Below, piece by piece: positions 1 to 10,148 of a DNA stretch of 64,000 nt. The notes below the pieces were generated by a model. That model saw only the letters and a list, made by a program, of their open reading frames with translations, made no database searches and was not told where the DNA came from. The first letter of the stretch is position 1, and each line of letters starts with the position of its first letter. Origin of the DNA: Cognatilysobacter terrigena (GTDB lineage: Bacteria > Pseudomonadota > Gammaproteobacteria > Xanthomonadales > Xanthomonadaceae); NCBI RefSeq assembly GCF_004361065.1, contig NZ_SELT01000003.1, forward strand, positions 1 to 64,000. The letters are read 5' to 3'. The translations under genes and the position numbers were made by a program.

Positions 1-59
1 TTGCCGGCGCCGGGGCGATCGGCGAAGACGTCGAGCTGGAGGAAGCGGCGCTGCGTCAT
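1..59 (-). CDS. PhzF-family isomerase, N-terminal fragment cut by window edge
   Basis: Reading the minus strand from an ATG at 59 gives MTQRRFLQLDVFADRPGAG, after which the window ends. The pattern QLDVFxDRPxxGNP is the usual start of PhzF/YddE-family proteins, which are diaminopimelate-epimerase-fold isomerases of mostly unknown substrate. Only 19 codons are visible, so the identification rests on one N-terminal motif. It is divergent from lysAC. No clear ribosome-binding site precedes the ATG. Confidence 0.55.
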   Translation of the reverse strand, partial: MTQRRFLQLDVFADRPGAG

Positions 60-220
60 GGTTTTCAACCGCGGACGGGGGAGGCGCATTGTGGCCGGCC
101 GCGCGTGGCCCGTCATCGAATAAAATCGCGCGCTCTCATGAGCATGCGTCATTCGCCCGAGGCGGCGTCGCGTGCTCCGATTCGCCTCCCGCGGCAGCCG
201 CCGCACCTCCAGGAAACCTC

Positions 221-2815
221 GTGACCGCTTCGACGCGCTGGGTCGTACTCAAGTTCGGTGGCACTTCCGTGTCGCGCCGGACCCGTTGGGACACCATCGG
301 ACGACTCGCGGGCAAACGTGCGAAAGACGAGAACGCGCGCGTGCTGGTGGTGGTGTCGGCGCTGTCGGGCGTGACCAACGAACTTCAGGCGATCGCGAAC
401 AGCGGCGCGGGCGAGGCGACGGATGCGAAGGTCGCCGCGCTCGTGGCGCGTCATCGCGAATTCGCGGCGGAACTCGGTCTGGATGCCGACGTCGTGCTCG
501 CCGAACGCCTCGCCGCGTTGCAGGCGCTCGCGACCGATTCGCGCGCGACTCAGCGCACGCTCGACTGGCAGGCCGACGTGCTGGGGCAGGGCGAACTGCT
601 GTCGTCGACGCTCGGCGTTGCGTATCTGAAGTCGCAGGGCCTCGACATCGGTTGGTGCGATGCACGCGAGTGGTTGAACGCCGTCGCGCTGCCGAACCAG
701 AGCGATTGGGCCGGTCGTCTGTCGGTCAACTGCCACCACCGCACCGATCGCGACTTCGCGCAGCGCTTCACCACGCAACCAACGACGATCGTCCTGACGC
801 AGGGCTTCATCGCGCGTCATGGCGACGGCGGCACCGCGATCCTCGGTCGCGGCGGTTCCGACACGTCGGCCGCGTACTTCGGTGCACTGCTCGGCGCCGC
901 GCGCGTCGAGATCTGGACCGACGTGCCCGGCATGTTCAGCGCGAATCCGCGCGAGGTGCCCGACGCCCGCCTGCTCGCGCGCCTCGACTACGCCGAAGCG
1001 CAGGAAATCGCCACCACCGGCGCGAAAGTGCTGCATCCGCGTTCGATCGGTCCCTGCCGCGACGCCAACGTACCGATGGCGATCCTCGACACCGAACGCA
1101 CGGACCTGCCGGGCACGCGTATCGACGCGACCGCCGCGACGGTGCCGGGCGTCAAGGCGATCAGCCGTCGCAACGGCATCGTGCTGGTGTCGATGGAGTC
1201 GGTCGGCATGTGGCAGCAGGTCGGCTTCCTCGCCGACGTGTTCGAACGTTTCAAGAAGCACGGCCTGTCGATCGACCTGATCGGTTCGTCGGAAACCAAC
1301 GTGACGGTGTCGCTGGATCCCAGCGAGAACCTCGTCACCACAATCGTGCTGAGCGCGTTGAGCGAGGACCTGGCGCAGGTCTGTCGCGTCAAGGTCATCG
1401 CGCCCTGCGCGGCGATCACGCTGGTCGGCCGCGGCATGCGGTCGCTGCTGCACAAGCTGTCCGACGTGTGGGCGACGTTCGGCCGCGAGCGCGTGCACCT
1501 GATCTCGCAGTCGTCGAACGATCTCAACCTGACGTTCGTCGTCGACGAAGCCGACGCCGAAGGCCTGCTGCCGACGCTGCACGCCGAGCTCGTGCGCGGC
1601 GGTGCGATGCCCGTGCTCGACGAGAGCGTATTCGGGCCTGCATGGCGCGATGTCGTGCACGGCCGCCCCGAACGCGCGACGCCATGGTGGCTCACACGTC
1701 GCGATGCACTGCTCGCTCGTGCGAACGACGGCACGCCGCGTTACGTCTACCACCTGCCGACGGTGCGCGAGCGTGCGCGTTCGCTGATCGAAGGCGGCCC
1801 GGTCGACTGTGGCTTCTACGCGCTCAAGGCGAATGCGCATCCCGAGATCCTCCGTGCGCTCGAGGCGATCGGTTTCGGTTTCGAGTGCGTGTCGCTCGCC
1901 GAAGTCGAGTACGTGCGCCGGACGCTGCCGTCGCTCGATGCGTCCCGCATCCTGTTCACGCCGAGCTTCGCACCGCGTCGCGAATACGAGGCCGCGTTCG
2001 CCGCGGGCGTCAACGTCACGCTCGACAGCATCGAGCTGCTGCAGCGCTGGCCGGATGTCGTGCGCGGTCGCAATGCGTGGCTGCGCCTCGACCTCGGCCA
2101 CGGCGACGGCCACCACGAAAAGGTGCGCACGGGCGGCGCGGAAGCGAAGTTCGGCCTGCCGATCACACGTTTCGATGCGTTCATGGCCGAGGCCCGCAAG
2201 CTCGGCCTGCGCATCACGGGCCTGCACGCGCACCTCGGCAGCGGCATCGACGATCCCGCCCACTGGCGCGAGGTCTACGGCACGCTGGCGGCGCTCGCGG
2301 ATGCGAGCGAGACGGTCGACACGATCGACATCGGCGGCGGGTTCCCCGTGCCGTACACGCCCGACGCGCGTCCGTTCGATCTAGAGGCGTGGCGTGCCGG
2401 CGTGCGCGACATCAAGGCGGCGTACCCGCGTTGCCGCCTCGCGATCGAGCCGGGTCGCTTCCTCGTCGCCGAAGCCGGCGCGCTGCTGCTACACGTCACG
2501 CAGGTGATCGAGAAGGACGGCATCCGCCGCATCGGCCTCGACGCCGGCATGAACGCGCTTGCCCGCCCGGCGATGTACGACGCCTACCACGGCATTCACA
2601 ACCTCACGCGCATCGACGACGCCGCGCTCGACACGTTCGACGTGGTCGGCCCGATCTGCGAAAGCGGCGACGTGCTCGGCCGCGGCCGGCGCCTGCCGGC
2701 GGCGACGGGCGAGGGCGATGTCGTGCTGATCGCCGACGCCGGCGCCTACGGCATGGCGATGGCGAACACCTACAACCTGCGGCCGCTGCCGGCCGAGGAC
2801 ATTCTCGATGACTGA
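221..2815 (+). CDS. lysAC: Bifunctional aspartate kinase / diaminopimelate decarboxylase
   Basis: One 864-residue protein joins the first and last enzymes of the lysine/meso-DAP pathway. The N-terminal aspartokinase begins with KFGGTSVS (about residues 9-16), has GRGGSDTSAA near 210, and is followed by ACT-type regulatory segments. From about residue 480 a fold-III PLP decarboxylase follows, with YALKAN (PLP lysine, near 533), IDIGGGFP (near 703), EPGRF (near 743) and the CESGD substrate loop (near 813). The GTG at 221 is chosen because AGGAAA precedes it and the translation starts just before the KFGGTS strand; an upstream in-frame ATG at 89 would add 44 low-complexity residues. The fusion is typical of Xanthomonadaceae. 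The 3' end overlaps murL by 8 bases, suggesting co-translation of cell-wall precursor genes. The ACT segments suggest feedback control, which is inferred. Confidence 0.93.
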   Translation: MTASTRWVVLKFGGTSVSRRTRWDTIGRLAGKRAKDENARVLVVVSALSGVTNELQAIANSGAGEATDAKVAALVARHREFAAELGLDADVVLAERLAALQALATDSRATQRTLDWQADVLGQGELLSSTLGVAYLKSQGLDIGWCDAREWLNAVALPNQSDWAGRLSVNCHHRTDRDFAQRFTTQPTTIVLTQGFIARHGDGGTAILGRGGSDTSAAYFGALLGAARVEIWTDVPGMFSANPREVPDARLLARLDYAEAQEIATTGAKVLHPRSIGPCRDANVPMAILDTERTDLPGTRIDATAATVPGVKAISRRNGIVLVSMESVGMWQQVGFLADVFERFKKHGLSIDLIGSSETNVTVSLDPSENLVTTIVLSALSEDLAQVCRVKVIAPCAAITLVGRGMRSLLHKLSDVWATFGRERVHLISQSSNDLNLTFVVDEADAEGLLPTLHAELVRGGAMPVLDESVFGPAWRDVVHGRPERATPWWLTRRDALLARANDGTPRYVYHLPTVRERARSLIEGGPVDCGFYALKANAHPEILRALEAIGFGFECVSLAEVEYVRRTLPSLDASRILFTPSFAPRREYEAAFAAGVNVTLDSIELLQRWPDVVRGRNAWLRLDLGHGDGHHEKVRTGGAEAKFGLPITRFDAFMAEARKLGLRITGLHAHLGSGIDDPAHWREVYGTLAALADASETVDTIDIGGGFPVPYTPDARPFDLEAWRAGVRDIKAAYPRCRLAIEPGRFLVAEAGALLLHVTQVIEKDGIRRIGLDAGMNALARPAMYDAYHGIHNLTRIDDAALDTFDVVGPICESGDVLGRGRRLPAATGEGDVVLIADAGAYGMAMANTYNLRPLPAEDILDD

Positions 2816-4166
2816 TTGGCGCTTCTCGCGCGACGCGATCCAGGCCTTCCGGTTCGTCCGCTGCGACTTCGACGCGGCGACGGGCGTGGCCCGGCTCGTC
2901 TATGCCTTCGACGACGGCCCCGAACTGGTCGAAACCGTCTCCATCCCCGGTGCGCCGTTCACGCTCGATGCGGCGCGTACGGAGGCCGTGCAGCGCGCTC
3001 TGCGTCTCCTGCATCTCATCGCGGGCGTCAGCTACTACAAGGCGGCGGTGCCTAAGACGATCCGCATCGACGGCTATTCGATCGATGCGGCGACGGCCTC
3101 GCTGCTGAACGAGGGGTACGAGAACGGCCTCGGCGAGTTCGCGTACCGCAACGGTTTGCACCTGCGCGGCACGATTCGCTTCCCGGCCGATGACGCGCCG
3201 GCGCACGCCGCCCCAACGCTCGGCCTCCGTGAGCACGCGCTCACCGCGATCGGCGGCGGCAAGGATTCGCTGGTGAGCATCGAGTCGCTGCGCATCGCAG
3301 GCGTCGATCAGACGGTGACGTGGATCGGCGGTTCGCAGCTGATCGCCGCCTGCGCCGAGCGCACCGGCCTGCCGACCCTCAACCTCGGCCGCCAGCTCGC
3401 ACCGCAGCTGTTCGAGTACAACCGCAATGGGGCGTGGAACGGGCACATCCCGGTGACGGCGGTGAACTCCGCGATCCTCGCGCTGGCCGCGCTCGTGCTC
3501 GGCGTCGACCAGGTCGTGTTCTCCAACGAGCGCTCGGCGAGCTACGGCTCGATGATCGAGGGCACGGGCGAGGTCAATCACCAGTGGTCGAAGGGTTGGC
3601 AGTTCGAACGCGACTTCGCCGCGCATCTGCGCTCGCACGTGGCGGCGGACCTGCGCTACTACTCGCTGCTGCGTCCGCTCAGCGAACTGGCCGTCGCGCG
3701 CCAGTTCGCCAAGTCCGACCGCTACGACCAGCACTTCTCGAGCTGCAATCGCAACTTCCACATTCTCGGCGAGCGCCCGGCACAGCGCTGGTGTGGCATC
3801 TGCCCGAAGTGCCACTTCGTGTTCCTTGCGCTCGCGCCCTTCATGAGCAAGCCGCGATTGGTCGGCATCTTCGGTCGCAACCTGTTGGACGAGCCGTCGC
3901 AGACCGGCGGTTTCGACGCGCTGCTCGAATACCGCGACCACAAGCCGTTCGAATGCGTGGGCGAAGGTCAGGAGTCGCGCGCCGCGATGGCTGCGCTCAC
4001 GCAGCGCCCTGAATGGCGAGAGGACGCGATCGTCGAGCGCTTCGCGCGCGAGATCCTGCCGCAGCTCGCCGATGGTCCCGCGGTCGACTCGTTGCTGACC
4101 ATCGACGACGAGCACGGCATTCCCGATGCGCTCTGGGCCCGCCTGCGTGCGCATTTCGCAGCTTGA
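2808..4166 (+). CDS. murL: UDP-MurNAc-L-Ala-L-Glu epimerase
   Basis: A 452-residue protein matching MurL, the enzyme that inverts the terminal L-glutamate of UDP-MurNAc-L-Ala-L-Glu to D-glutamate. It works with MurD2 as an alternative to glutamate racemase plus MurD, a route described from Xanthomonas oryzae. Visible landmarks are a nucleotide-binding-like GGGKDS (about residues 149-154), a short [10 protein letters not shown] segment, and a cysteine cluster CGICPKC (about 328-334). The ATG overlaps the end of lysAC by 8 bases, and the 3' end overlaps the murD2 start used here by 20 bases, giving a three-gene operon. The identification rests on family resemblance and on the diagnostic adjacency to a MurD-like ligase. 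It has no signal peptide and is expected to be cytoplasmic. Confidence 0.88.
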   Translation: MTDWRFSRDAIQAFRFVRCDFDAATGVARLVYAFDDGPELVETVSIPGAPFTLDAARTEAVQRALRLLHLIAGVSYYKAAVPKTIRIDGYSIDAATASLLNEGYENGLGEFAYRNGLHLRGTIRFPADDAPAHAAPTLGLREHALTAIGGGKDSLVSIESLRIAGVDQTVTWIGGSQLIAACAERTGLPTLNLGRQLAPQLFEYNRNGAWNGHIPVTAVNSAILALAALVLGVDQVVFSNERSASYGSMIEGTGEVNHQWSKGWQFERDFAAHLRSHVAADLRYYSLLRPLSELAVARQFAKSDRYDQHFSSCNRNFHILGERPAQRWCGICPKCHFVFLALAPFMSKPRLVGIFGRNLLDEPSQTGGFDALLEYRDHKPFECVGEGQESRAAMAALTQRPEWREDAIVERFAREILPQLADGPAVDSLLTIDDEHGIPDALWARLRAHFAA

Positions 4167-5565
4167 CGGACAGCGCGTCGCGCTCTGGGGCTGGGGCCGC
4201 GAAGGCCGCGCCGCGTATCGCGCGATCCGCTCGCGGCTGCCGACGCTGCCGCTGACGCTGTTCTGTTCGCAGGATGAGGCGGTGGACGCCGCGGCGCTCG
4301 GCGATGCGCATCTCGTCGTGTCGACGACCGTGGACGGCGAATCGCTCTCGCGCTTCGAGATCGTTGTGAAGTCGCCGGGCATCAGCCCCTACGGCGAAGC
4401 AGGGTCGATCGCGTCGGCCGCGGGCGCGCGGCTCATCGGCGGCACGTCGCTGTGGTTCGGCGATCATGCCGACGAAAATGGAATCGTTGCGAACGCGGTC
4501 TGCGTGACCGGCACCAAGGGCAAGAGCACGACGACCTCGCTGCTCGCGCATCTTCTGCGCAGCGCCGGCCACCGCACGGCGCTCGCGGGAAACATCGGCC
4601 TGCCGCTGCTAGAAGTGCTCGACCCGCAGCCGGCGCCGGATTACTGGGCGATCGAGCTGTCGAGCTATCAGACAGGCGATGTCGCCGTCAGCGGTGCGCG
4701 TCCGGCCGTTGCCGTCGTGCTCAACATCTTTCCCGAGCATCTCGACTGGCACGGCTCGCACGCGCGCTACGTCGCCGACAAGCTGCGCCTCGTCACCGAC
4801 GCGCATCCACGCATCGCGGTGCTCAATGCGGCGGACCCGATCCTTTCGACCTTGCAGTTGCCGGAGGATGTCGCGGTCCGCTGGTTCGGCGACGCGCGCG
4901 GTTGGCATCTGCGCGACGACGTGCTGTATCGCGGTGACGACGCCGTCATCGATACGCGTGGCCTGCCGCTGCCGGGCCGACACAACCGCGGCAATCTCGC
5001 CGCGGTGCTCACCGCGATCGAGGCGCTCGGCTTGGACGCGCAATCGCTCGCGACGGCCGCGTTCGACTTCGAGCCGCTTCCGCATCGCCTGCAGACGCTC
5101 GGCGAGCGCGACGGCACGACCTACGTCAACGATTCCATCAGCACGACACCCCATGCAACGCTCGCGGCGCTGGACTGTTTCGCCGATCGCGATGTGGCGG
5201 TGCTGGTCGGCGGCCACGACCGCGGGCTCGACTGGTCCGACTTCGCGGCGGCGATGCGCGCGCATGCGCCGAAGGCGGTCGTCACGATGGGCGCCAACGG
5301 CCCGCGCATCCATGCGCTGCTCGCGCCCGTCGCCGCCGAGGCGGGCTTCGACCTTCGCGAGGCATCGGACCTCGCCGATGCGATGAACCAGGCACGCGAC
5401 GCGCTGCAGCGTGCTAGCGCCAAGTCGCCGGTCGTGCTGCTGTCGCCCGGCGCGCCGAGCTTCGGCGTCTGGCGCGACTACGTCGACCGCGGGCGCGATT
5501 TCGCACGTCGCGCGGGCTTCGATCCCGACATGATCAGCGCGATCCCGGGCCTCGGCATCGCCTGA
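4147..5565 (+). CDS. murD2: UDP-MurNAc-L-alanine--L-glutamate ligase
   Basis: A Mur ligase of 472 residues with a Rossmann-like N-terminus (ALWGWGREG), the ATP-binding GTKGKST loop near residue 121, a central domain with SSYQTGD, and a C-terminal ligase domain with a [10 protein letters not shown] segment. In the Xanthomonas pathway MurD2 adds L-glutamate, not D-glutamate, to UDP-MurNAc-L-Ala, and MurL then epimerises it. The adjacent murL is the reason for calling murD2 rather than murD. The GTG at 4147 starts translation a few residues before the Rossmann strand, matching the family N-terminus as I know it. An ATG at 4126 is an alternative that adds 7 residues. Distinguishing L- from D-Glu specificity by sequence alone is not possible here. 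Confidence 0.87.
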   Translation: MRISQLDGQRVALWGWGREGRAAYRAIRSRLPTLPLTLFCSQDEAVDAAALGDAHLVVSTTVDGESLSRFEIVVKSPGISPYGEAGSIASAAGARLIGGTSLWFGDHADENGIVANAVCVTGTKGKSTTTSLLAHLLRSAGHRTALAGNIGLPLLEVLDPQPAPDYWAIELSSYQTGDVAVSGARPAVAVVLNIFPEHLDWHGSHARYVADKLRLVTDAHPRIAVLNAADPILSTLQLPEDVAVRWFGDARGWHLRDDVLYRGDDAVIDTRGLPLPGRHNRGNLAAVLTAIEALGLDAQSLATAAFDFEPLPHRLQTLGERDGTTYVNDSISTTPHATLAALDCFADRDVAVLVGGHDRGLDWSDFAAAMRAHAPKAVVTMGANGPRIHALLAPVAAEAGFDLREASDLADAMNQARDALQRASAKSPVVLLSPGAPSFGVWRDYVDRGRDFARRAGFDPDMISAIPGLGIA

Positions 5566-5627
5566 GCCTCGACACGGGCCGACATGGGGACGCGCTACGC
5601 TCGGTCGTCCCCAAGCCGGAGGCTCCC

Positions 5628-6455
5628 ATGTCGATCGTCCGTCGGTTCCGTATCGCTTCGACCCTTCTCGTTCTCCTCGCGGCAGCACATGCGCAGGCCG
5701 CAGTGCGCACCCGGAACGTCGACTGGACGCTCGACGGCCAGAAATTCCAGGGGGTGCTCGTCTATGACGACGCCGGTCCCAAGAACAAGCCCGGCCTCGT
5801 GATGGTGCCGAACTGGATGGGCGTGAATCCGTCCGCGGTGGAGAAGGCCAAGAAGGTTGCGGGTCGTGATTACGTCGTGCTGGTGGCGGACGTCTACGGT
5901 GCGAATGTTCGACCCAAGGATTCGAAGGAAGCGGGCGCGGCCGCGGGCGCGCTGAAGGGTGATCGCCCGAAACTGCGGGCGCGCATGCAGAAGGCCGTCG
6001 ACGTGCTGCGGGCACAGGCGGGCAGTTCGCCGCTCGATACGAAGCGCATTGGCGCGTTCGGCTTCTGTTTCGGCGGCACGTCGGTGCTCGAACTGGTGCG
6101 CAGCGGCGCGGCGCTCGACGGCGCGGTGACCTTGCACGGCGGCCTCGATGCGACGGCGCCGGCGGCGCCCGGAACGGTGAAGACGCCGCTGCTCGTGCTC
6201 AACGGTGCGGCGGACAAGTCGGTGTCGCGCGAGGACGTCGCGAAGCTGCAGTCGGAAATGACCGCGGGTGGCGCCGACTGGCAGTTCGTCGATCTCGGCG
6301 GCGCGGTGCACTGCTTCGCCGAACCCGATGCCGGCAACGATCCGAACAGCAATTGCCGTTACGACGCCAGGCAGGCGCCGCGCGCGTATCGCATGCTGGC
6401 CGACTTCTTCGCGGAGCGGTTCGCCGCTGTAGGTGGCGGCACTCGCAAGCGGTAG
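5628..6455 (+). CDS. Secreted dienelactone-hydrolase-family protein
   Basis: 275 residues with a clear signal peptide (about residues 1-24, ending AHAQA) and an alpha/beta-hydrolase fold of the dienelactone hydrolase family. The nucleophile elbow is GFCFGG near residues 144-149, with cysteine as the nucleophile as in DLH. The likely catalytic histidine lies in AVHCFAEP near the C-terminus. GGAG four bases before the ATG supports the start. The substrate is unknown; most secreted DLH-like proteins lack an assigned substrate, so carboxymethylenebutenolidase activity should not be assumed. The gene is convergent with ispB across a hairpin. Confidence 0.82.
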   Translation: MSIVRRFRIASTLLVLLAAAHAQAAVRTRNVDWTLDGQKFQGVLVYDDAGPKNKPGLVMVPNWMGVNPSAVEKAKKVAGRDYVVLVADVYGANVRPKDSKEAGAAAGALKGDRPKLRARMQKAVDVLRAQAGSSPLDTKRIGAFGFCFGGTSVLELVRSGAALDGAVTLHGGLDATAPAAPGTVKTPLLVLNGAADKSVSREDVAKLQSEMTAGGADWQFVDLGGAVHCFAEPDAGNDPNSNCRYDARQAPRAYRMLADFFAERFAAVGGGTRKR

Positions 6456-6470
6456 TCGCAGCGCGAGAAA

Positions 6471-6498
6471 ATTCGCGCGGCGATCGGGCCGCGCGAAT
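6471..6498 (-). terminator. Intrinsic terminator of ispB
   Basis: An 11-base perfect inverted repeat (6471-6481 with 6488-6498, loop of 6). Read on the minus strand it is followed by TTTTC, as expected for a rho-independent terminator downstream of ispB. On the plus strand it may also act on the convergent hydrolase gene, though no T-run follows there. Confidence 0.6.
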
Positions 6499-6524
6499 CG
6501 TAGGAACCGGAATAAGCCCGCGGA

Positions 6525-7511
6525 TCAGGTGGAGCGGCTGACCGCGTAGTGGGCCAGCCCGCGCAGCGCGTCGGTGTACGCGTTCGCGGGGAGGCTTGCG
6601 AGCGCCGCTTCGGCCCTGGACGCGTAGGCATCCGCGACGCTGCGGCTGTAGTCGAGGCCTCCGGTCGCGCGAATCGCAGCGACCACTTCGTCGAGCGCGT
6701 CGACGTCGCCGTTCGACACGATCTCGCGCAGGCGTTCCGACGTCGCAGGATCGCTGTTACGGATCGCGTGGATCAGCGGAAGCGTTGCCTTGCCTTCAGC
6801 GAGATCATCCCCGAGGTTCTTGCCGAGCGCGTCGGCGTCGGCCGCGTAGTCGAGCACGTCGTCCGCGATCTGGAACGCATAGCCGAGATCGAGGCCGAAC
6901 GCGTCCAGAGCGTCGCACTGCGCCGCAGGTGCCCCTGCCAGCAAACCACCGAGTCGCGTCGCCGCGGCGAACAGCACGGCCGTCTTGCGCTCGATGACGC
7001 GCAGGTAGGCGGCTTCATCCGTGTCCGGATTGCGGATGTGCAGAAGCTGCAGCACCTCGCCCTCGGCGATGCGGTTGGTGGTGTCCGCGAGAATCCGCAT
7101 CACCTCCGGACGCTCGAGTTCGACCATCAGCTGGAAGCTGCGCGAATACAGGAAGTCGCCGACCAGCACGCTCGCGGCGTTGCCCCACACCGCGTTCGCA
7201 GTGCGCCGGCCGCGTCGCATGTCGGACTCGTCGACGACATCGTCGTGCAACAGCGTTGCGGTGTGAATGAACTCCACCACCGCGGCGAGCTGGTGCGCGC
7301 GCGCGTCGATCGCCGACTCGCCACCCGCCGCGCCTGTGGCGAGCAGGAGCAGCATCGGCCGCAGGCGCTTGCCGCCGGCCCCGACGATGTACTCGGCGAC
7401 CTGGTTGATCAGGACGACGTCGGAGGCCAGGCGAGCCCGGATCAGGGCGTCGACCGCGGCCATCGGGCCCCGTGCGAGCGCCTGGATGTCGGGCAGGGAC
7501 GGGGTCGGCAT
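6525..7511 (-). CDS. ispB: Octaprenyl/polyprenyl diphosphate synthase
   Basis: A trans-prenyltransferase of 328 residues that builds the long isoprenoid tail of ubiquinone from IPP and an allylic diphosphate. Both aspartate-rich motifs are present: [15 protein letters not shown] (first DDxxD, magnesium and allylic substrate) and QIADDVLDY followed by GKNLGDD (second). GGKRLRP near residue 50 binds IPP. The ATG at 7511 gives the normal family N-terminus; a longer reading frame reaches 7634 but adds unrelated basic residues across the promoter region of ssb. Chain length (C40) is inferred from family context, since bc1 and ubiquinone use are implied by petABC in this window. Confidence 0.9.
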   Translation of the reverse strand: MPTPSLPDIQALARGPMAAVDALIRARLASDVVLINQVAEYIVGAGGKRLRPMLLLLATGAAGGESAIDARAHQLAAVVEFIHTATLLHDDVVDESDMRRGRRTANAVWGNAASVLVGDFLYSRSFQLMVELERPEVMRILADTTNRIAEGEVLQLLHIRNPDTDEAAYLRVIERKTAVLFAAATRLGGLLAGAPAAQCDALDAFGLDLGYAFQIADDVLDYAADADALGKNLGDDLAEGKATLPLIHAIRNSDPATSERLREIVSNGDVDALDEVVAAIRATGGLDYSRSVADAYASRAEAALASLPANAYTDALRGLAHYAVSRST

Positions 7512-7624
7512 CGACGCGTCTCGGTCGGTGGGAAAACGGCCGGCGATTATAGGCGGACCCCGTCGTTTGCCGGACATTTCCGACGTCGCCCCGCGGCGTC
7601 GGACGACCCCCACCGGCCGCCGGG

Positions 7625-7630
7625 TATACT
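7625..7630 (+). promoter_or_regulatory. Candidate -10 box for ssb
   Basis: TATACT lies 43 bases before the ssb ATG in the divergent ispB/ssb gap. No convincing -35 hexamer sits 16-18 bases upstream, so this is a position-and-consensus guess only. Confidence 0.35.
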
Positions 7631-7673
7631 CCAATGTCGGTCGTCAACCACGACCCACCCGAAGGAAAAGCAC

Positions 7674-8165
7674 ATGGCACGCGGCGTCAACAAGGTGATT
7701 CTCGTCGGCAATCTCGGCAACGATCCCGAGGTCAAGTACACCCAGGGCGGCATGGCGATCACGACGATCAGCCTCGCGACGACGAGCGTGCGCAAGGACC
7801 GCGACGGCAACCAGCAGGAAAAGACTGAATGGCATCGCGTGAAGCTGTTCGGCAAGCTCGGCGAGATCGCCGGCGAGTACCTGAAGAAGGGCCGTTCCTG
7901 CTACATCGAAGGCCGCATCGAGTACGGCTCGTACGAGAAGGACGGCGTCAAGCACTACACGACGGACATCGTCGCCGACGAAATGCAGATGCTCGGTGGT
8001 GGTGAAGGCGGCGGCGCCGGTGGTGGCGGTCGCGGTGAGTATCGCGGTAGCGGCGATCGTCCGCAGCGCTCGCAGCAGTCCGCACCGGCTCCCCGTCGCG
8101 AAGCGCCCGCAGCACGCAACAATGATTTCGGCAGCGATTTCGCGGACGACGATATTCCGTTCTGA
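7674..8165 (+). CDS. ssb: Single-stranded DNA-binding protein
   Basis: 163 residues. The N-terminal OB fold starts [19 protein letters not shown] and contains the conserved W-H-R ([22 protein letters not shown] region). A glycine/glutamine-rich disordered linker follows (from about residue 105), and the protein ends in the acidic tip DDDIPF that recruits replication and repair partners. The start is preceded by GAAGGAAAAG. SSB coats ssDNA in replication, recombination and repair. It is monocistronic or weakly linked to the rfb operon, whose first start lies 40 bases downstream. Confidence 0.96.
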   Translation: MARGVNKVILVGNLGNDPEVKYTQGGMAITTISLATTSVRKDRDGNQQEKTEWHRVKLFGKLGEIAGEYLKKGRSCYIEGRIEYGSYEKDGVKHYTTDIVADEMQMLGGGEGGGAGGGGRGEYRGSGDRPQRSQQSAPAPRREAPAARNNDFGSDFADDDIPF

Positions 8166-8205
8166 TCGCTGACCACTGTAGGCCCCACACTGCAGGAGCA
8201 ATCGT

Positions 8206-9258
8206 TTGACCACTTGGCTCGTGACCGGCGGTGCCGGTTTCATCGGCGGCAATTTCGTGCTCGAGGCCGCGCAGCGCGGCATTCGTGTCGTCAATCTCGA
8301 CGCACTGACCTATGCCGGTAACCTCGATACGCTGTCGTCGCTCGATGGCAACGCGAATCATGTTTTCGTCGAGGGCGACATCGGAGACGCAGCGCTGGTC
8401 GAGCGCCTGCTGAACGAGTACCGCCCGGACGCCGTGATCAACTTTGCAGCCGAAAGCCATGTCGATCGTTCGATCGACGGTCCGGCTGCGTTCGTGCAGA
8501 CCAACGTGGTCGGCACGCTGAACCTGCTCGAGAAGACGCGCGATTTCTGGCGCAGTCTCGATGCACCGGCGCGCGACGCGTTCCGCTTCCTGCACGTGTC
8601 GACCGACGAGGTCTACGGCTCGCTCGGCGACACCGGCAAGTTCACCGAGACCACGCCGTACGCGCCGAACTCGCCCTATTCGGCCTCGAAGGCGGCGTCC
8701 GATCACCTCGTGCGTGCGTTCCACCACACGTACGGTCTCCCGGTCCTTACGACCAACTGCTCGAACAATTACGGCCCGTTCCAGTTCCCGGAAAAGCTCA
8801 TTCCGCTGATCATTGCGCGAGCGCTCCGCGGTGAGCCGCTGCCGGTGTATGGCGACGGGCGAAACGTGCGCGACTGGTTGTTCGTCGGCGATCACTGCTC
8901 CGCGATCCGTCGCGTGCTGGAGTCGGGTCGCGTGGGCGAGACCTACAACGTCGGCGGCAACGCCGAGCGCGAGAACATTGAAGTCGTGCGCACGATCTGC
9001 CGTCTGCTCGACCAGAAGCGGCCAGTCGGCGACGGTCGTGCGCGCGAATCGCTGATCACGTTTGTGGCGGATCGACCGGGCCACGATCGACGTTATGCGA
9101 TCGATGCGTCCAAGATCGAGCAGGAGCTGGGTTGGTCGCCGACGGTGACGTTCGAACAGGGCATCGAGCGCACGGTCGACTGGTATCTCGACAACCAGTC
9201 GTGGGTCGAGCGCGTGCTCGACGGCAGCTACCGTCTCGAGCGGATCGGTCAGGCATGA
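8206..9258 (+). CDS. rfbB: dTDP-glucose 4,6-dehydratase
   Basis: 350 residues, second step of dTDP-L-rhamnose synthesis: NAD+-dependent conversion of dTDP-glucose to dTDP-4-keto-6-deoxyglucose. The extended-SDR landmarks are visible: [11 protein letters not shown] at the N-terminus for NAD+, STDEVYG, the YSASK catalytic Tyr/Lys pair, and [14 protein letters not shown]. Translation begins at a TTG, supported by AGGAG eight bases upstream and by the family N-terminus. The stop overlaps the rfbA start (ATGA), the first of three such overlaps in rfbBACD. Confidence 0.95.
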   Translation: MTTWLVTGGAGFIGGNFVLEAAQRGIRVVNLDALTYAGNLDTLSSLDGNANHVFVEGDIGDAALVERLLNEYRPDAVINFAAESHVDRSIDGPAAFVQTNVVGTLNLLEKTRDFWRSLDAPARDAFRFLHVSTDEVYGSLGDTGKFTETTPYAPNSPYSASKAASDHLVRAFHHTYGLPVLTTNCSNNYGPFQFPEKLIPLIIARALRGEPLPVYGDGRNVRDWLFVGDHCSAIRRVLESGRVGETYNVGGNAERENIEVVRTICRLLDQKRPVGDGRARESLITFVADRPGHDRRYAIDASKIEQELGWSPTVTFEQGIERTVDWYLDNQSWVERVLDGSYRLERIGQA

Positions 9259-10148
9259 GCACGACGGGACGCAAGGGCATCATCCTTGCCGGCGGTTCCG
9301 GCACGCGCCTGTATCCGATCACGCAGGCGATCAGCAAGCAGCTCCTGCCCATCTACGACAAGCCGATGATCTATTACCCGCTGAGCGTGCTGATGCTCGC
9401 GGGCATTCGCGACGTGCTCGTCATCAATACGCCGCATGAGCAGGCGCTGTTTCGCAATCTTCTCGGCGACGGCTCCCAGTGGGGCATGCGCATCGAGTAC
9501 GCGGTGCAGCCGAGTCCGGATGGCCTCGCGCAGGCGTTCCTGATCGGCGAGAAGTTTCTCGACGGTGCACCAAGCTGCCTCGTGCTGGGCGACAACATCT
9601 TCCACGGCCCGGGCCTGACGGCGATGCTGCGCGAGGCCGACGCACGCACTGAGGGCGCGACAGTCTTTGGGTACTGGGTTAATGACCCCGAACGCTACGG
9701 CGTCGCCGAATTTGACGCAGATGGTCGTGTGGTCGGTATCGAGGAGAAACCAGCCAAACCGCGCTCGAACTATGCAGTAACCGGCCTTTACTTTTATGAC
9801 GGCCGCGCAAGCGAGTTCGCCTCGCGCCTTTCACCGTCGCCACGCGGCGAGCTTGAGATCACGGATCTTAATCGGTTGTATCTCGAAGAAGGATCGCTGC
9901 ACCTGCAGCGCCTCGGTCGAGGTTACGCCTGGCTTGATACGGGCACCCATCAATCGCTTCTCGAAGCTTCCAACTATATTGAGACCATCGAGGCCCGGCA
10001 GGGCTTGCGAGTCTGCTGTCCGGAAGAGGTCGCGTGGAGCAATGGTTGGATTTCGAACGGGGAATTGATCGCGCTTGCGAAGCCGCTCAGTAAGAACGGC
10101 TACGGCAATTACCTCATGGGGCTTATCGATCGAGGGCACGTGCCGTGA
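9255..10148 (+). CDS. rfbA: Glucose-1-phosphate thymidylyltransferase
   Basis: 297 residues, first enzyme of the rhamnose pathway, joining dTTP and glucose-1-phosphate. The nucleotidyltransferase signature [11 protein letters not shown] lies near residues 13-23, followed by [16 protein letters not shown] and VLGDNIFHG. The ATG overlaps the rfbB stop, and the 3' end overlaps rfbC by a GTGA. From about base 9650 the composition becomes visibly less GC-rich than in the first half of the gene and in rfbB, with codons such as TTT, GTA and AAT more frequent. The reading frame is intact throughout. Confidence 0.95.
   Translation: MSTTGRKGIILAGGSGTRLYPITQAISKQLLPIYDKPMIYYPLSVLMLAGIRDVLVINTPHEQALFRNLLGDGSQWGMRIEYAVQPSPDGLAQAFLIGEKFLDGAPSCLVLGDNIFHGPGLTAMLREADARTEGATVFGYWVNDPERYGVAEFDADGRVVGIEEKPAKPRSNYAVTGLYFYDGRASEFASRLSPSPRGELEITDLNRLYLEEGSLHLQRLGRGYAWLDTGTHQSLLEASNYIETIEARQGLRVCCPEEVAWSNGWISNGELIALAKPLSKNGYGNYLMGLIDRGHVP

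Noticed and set aside
149-2263. A 704-codon open frame antisense to lysAC
   Set aside because: Arg/His/Ala-rich translation with no domain, lying opposite strongly conserved enzyme domains. It reflects GC-rich codon structure on the opposite strand.
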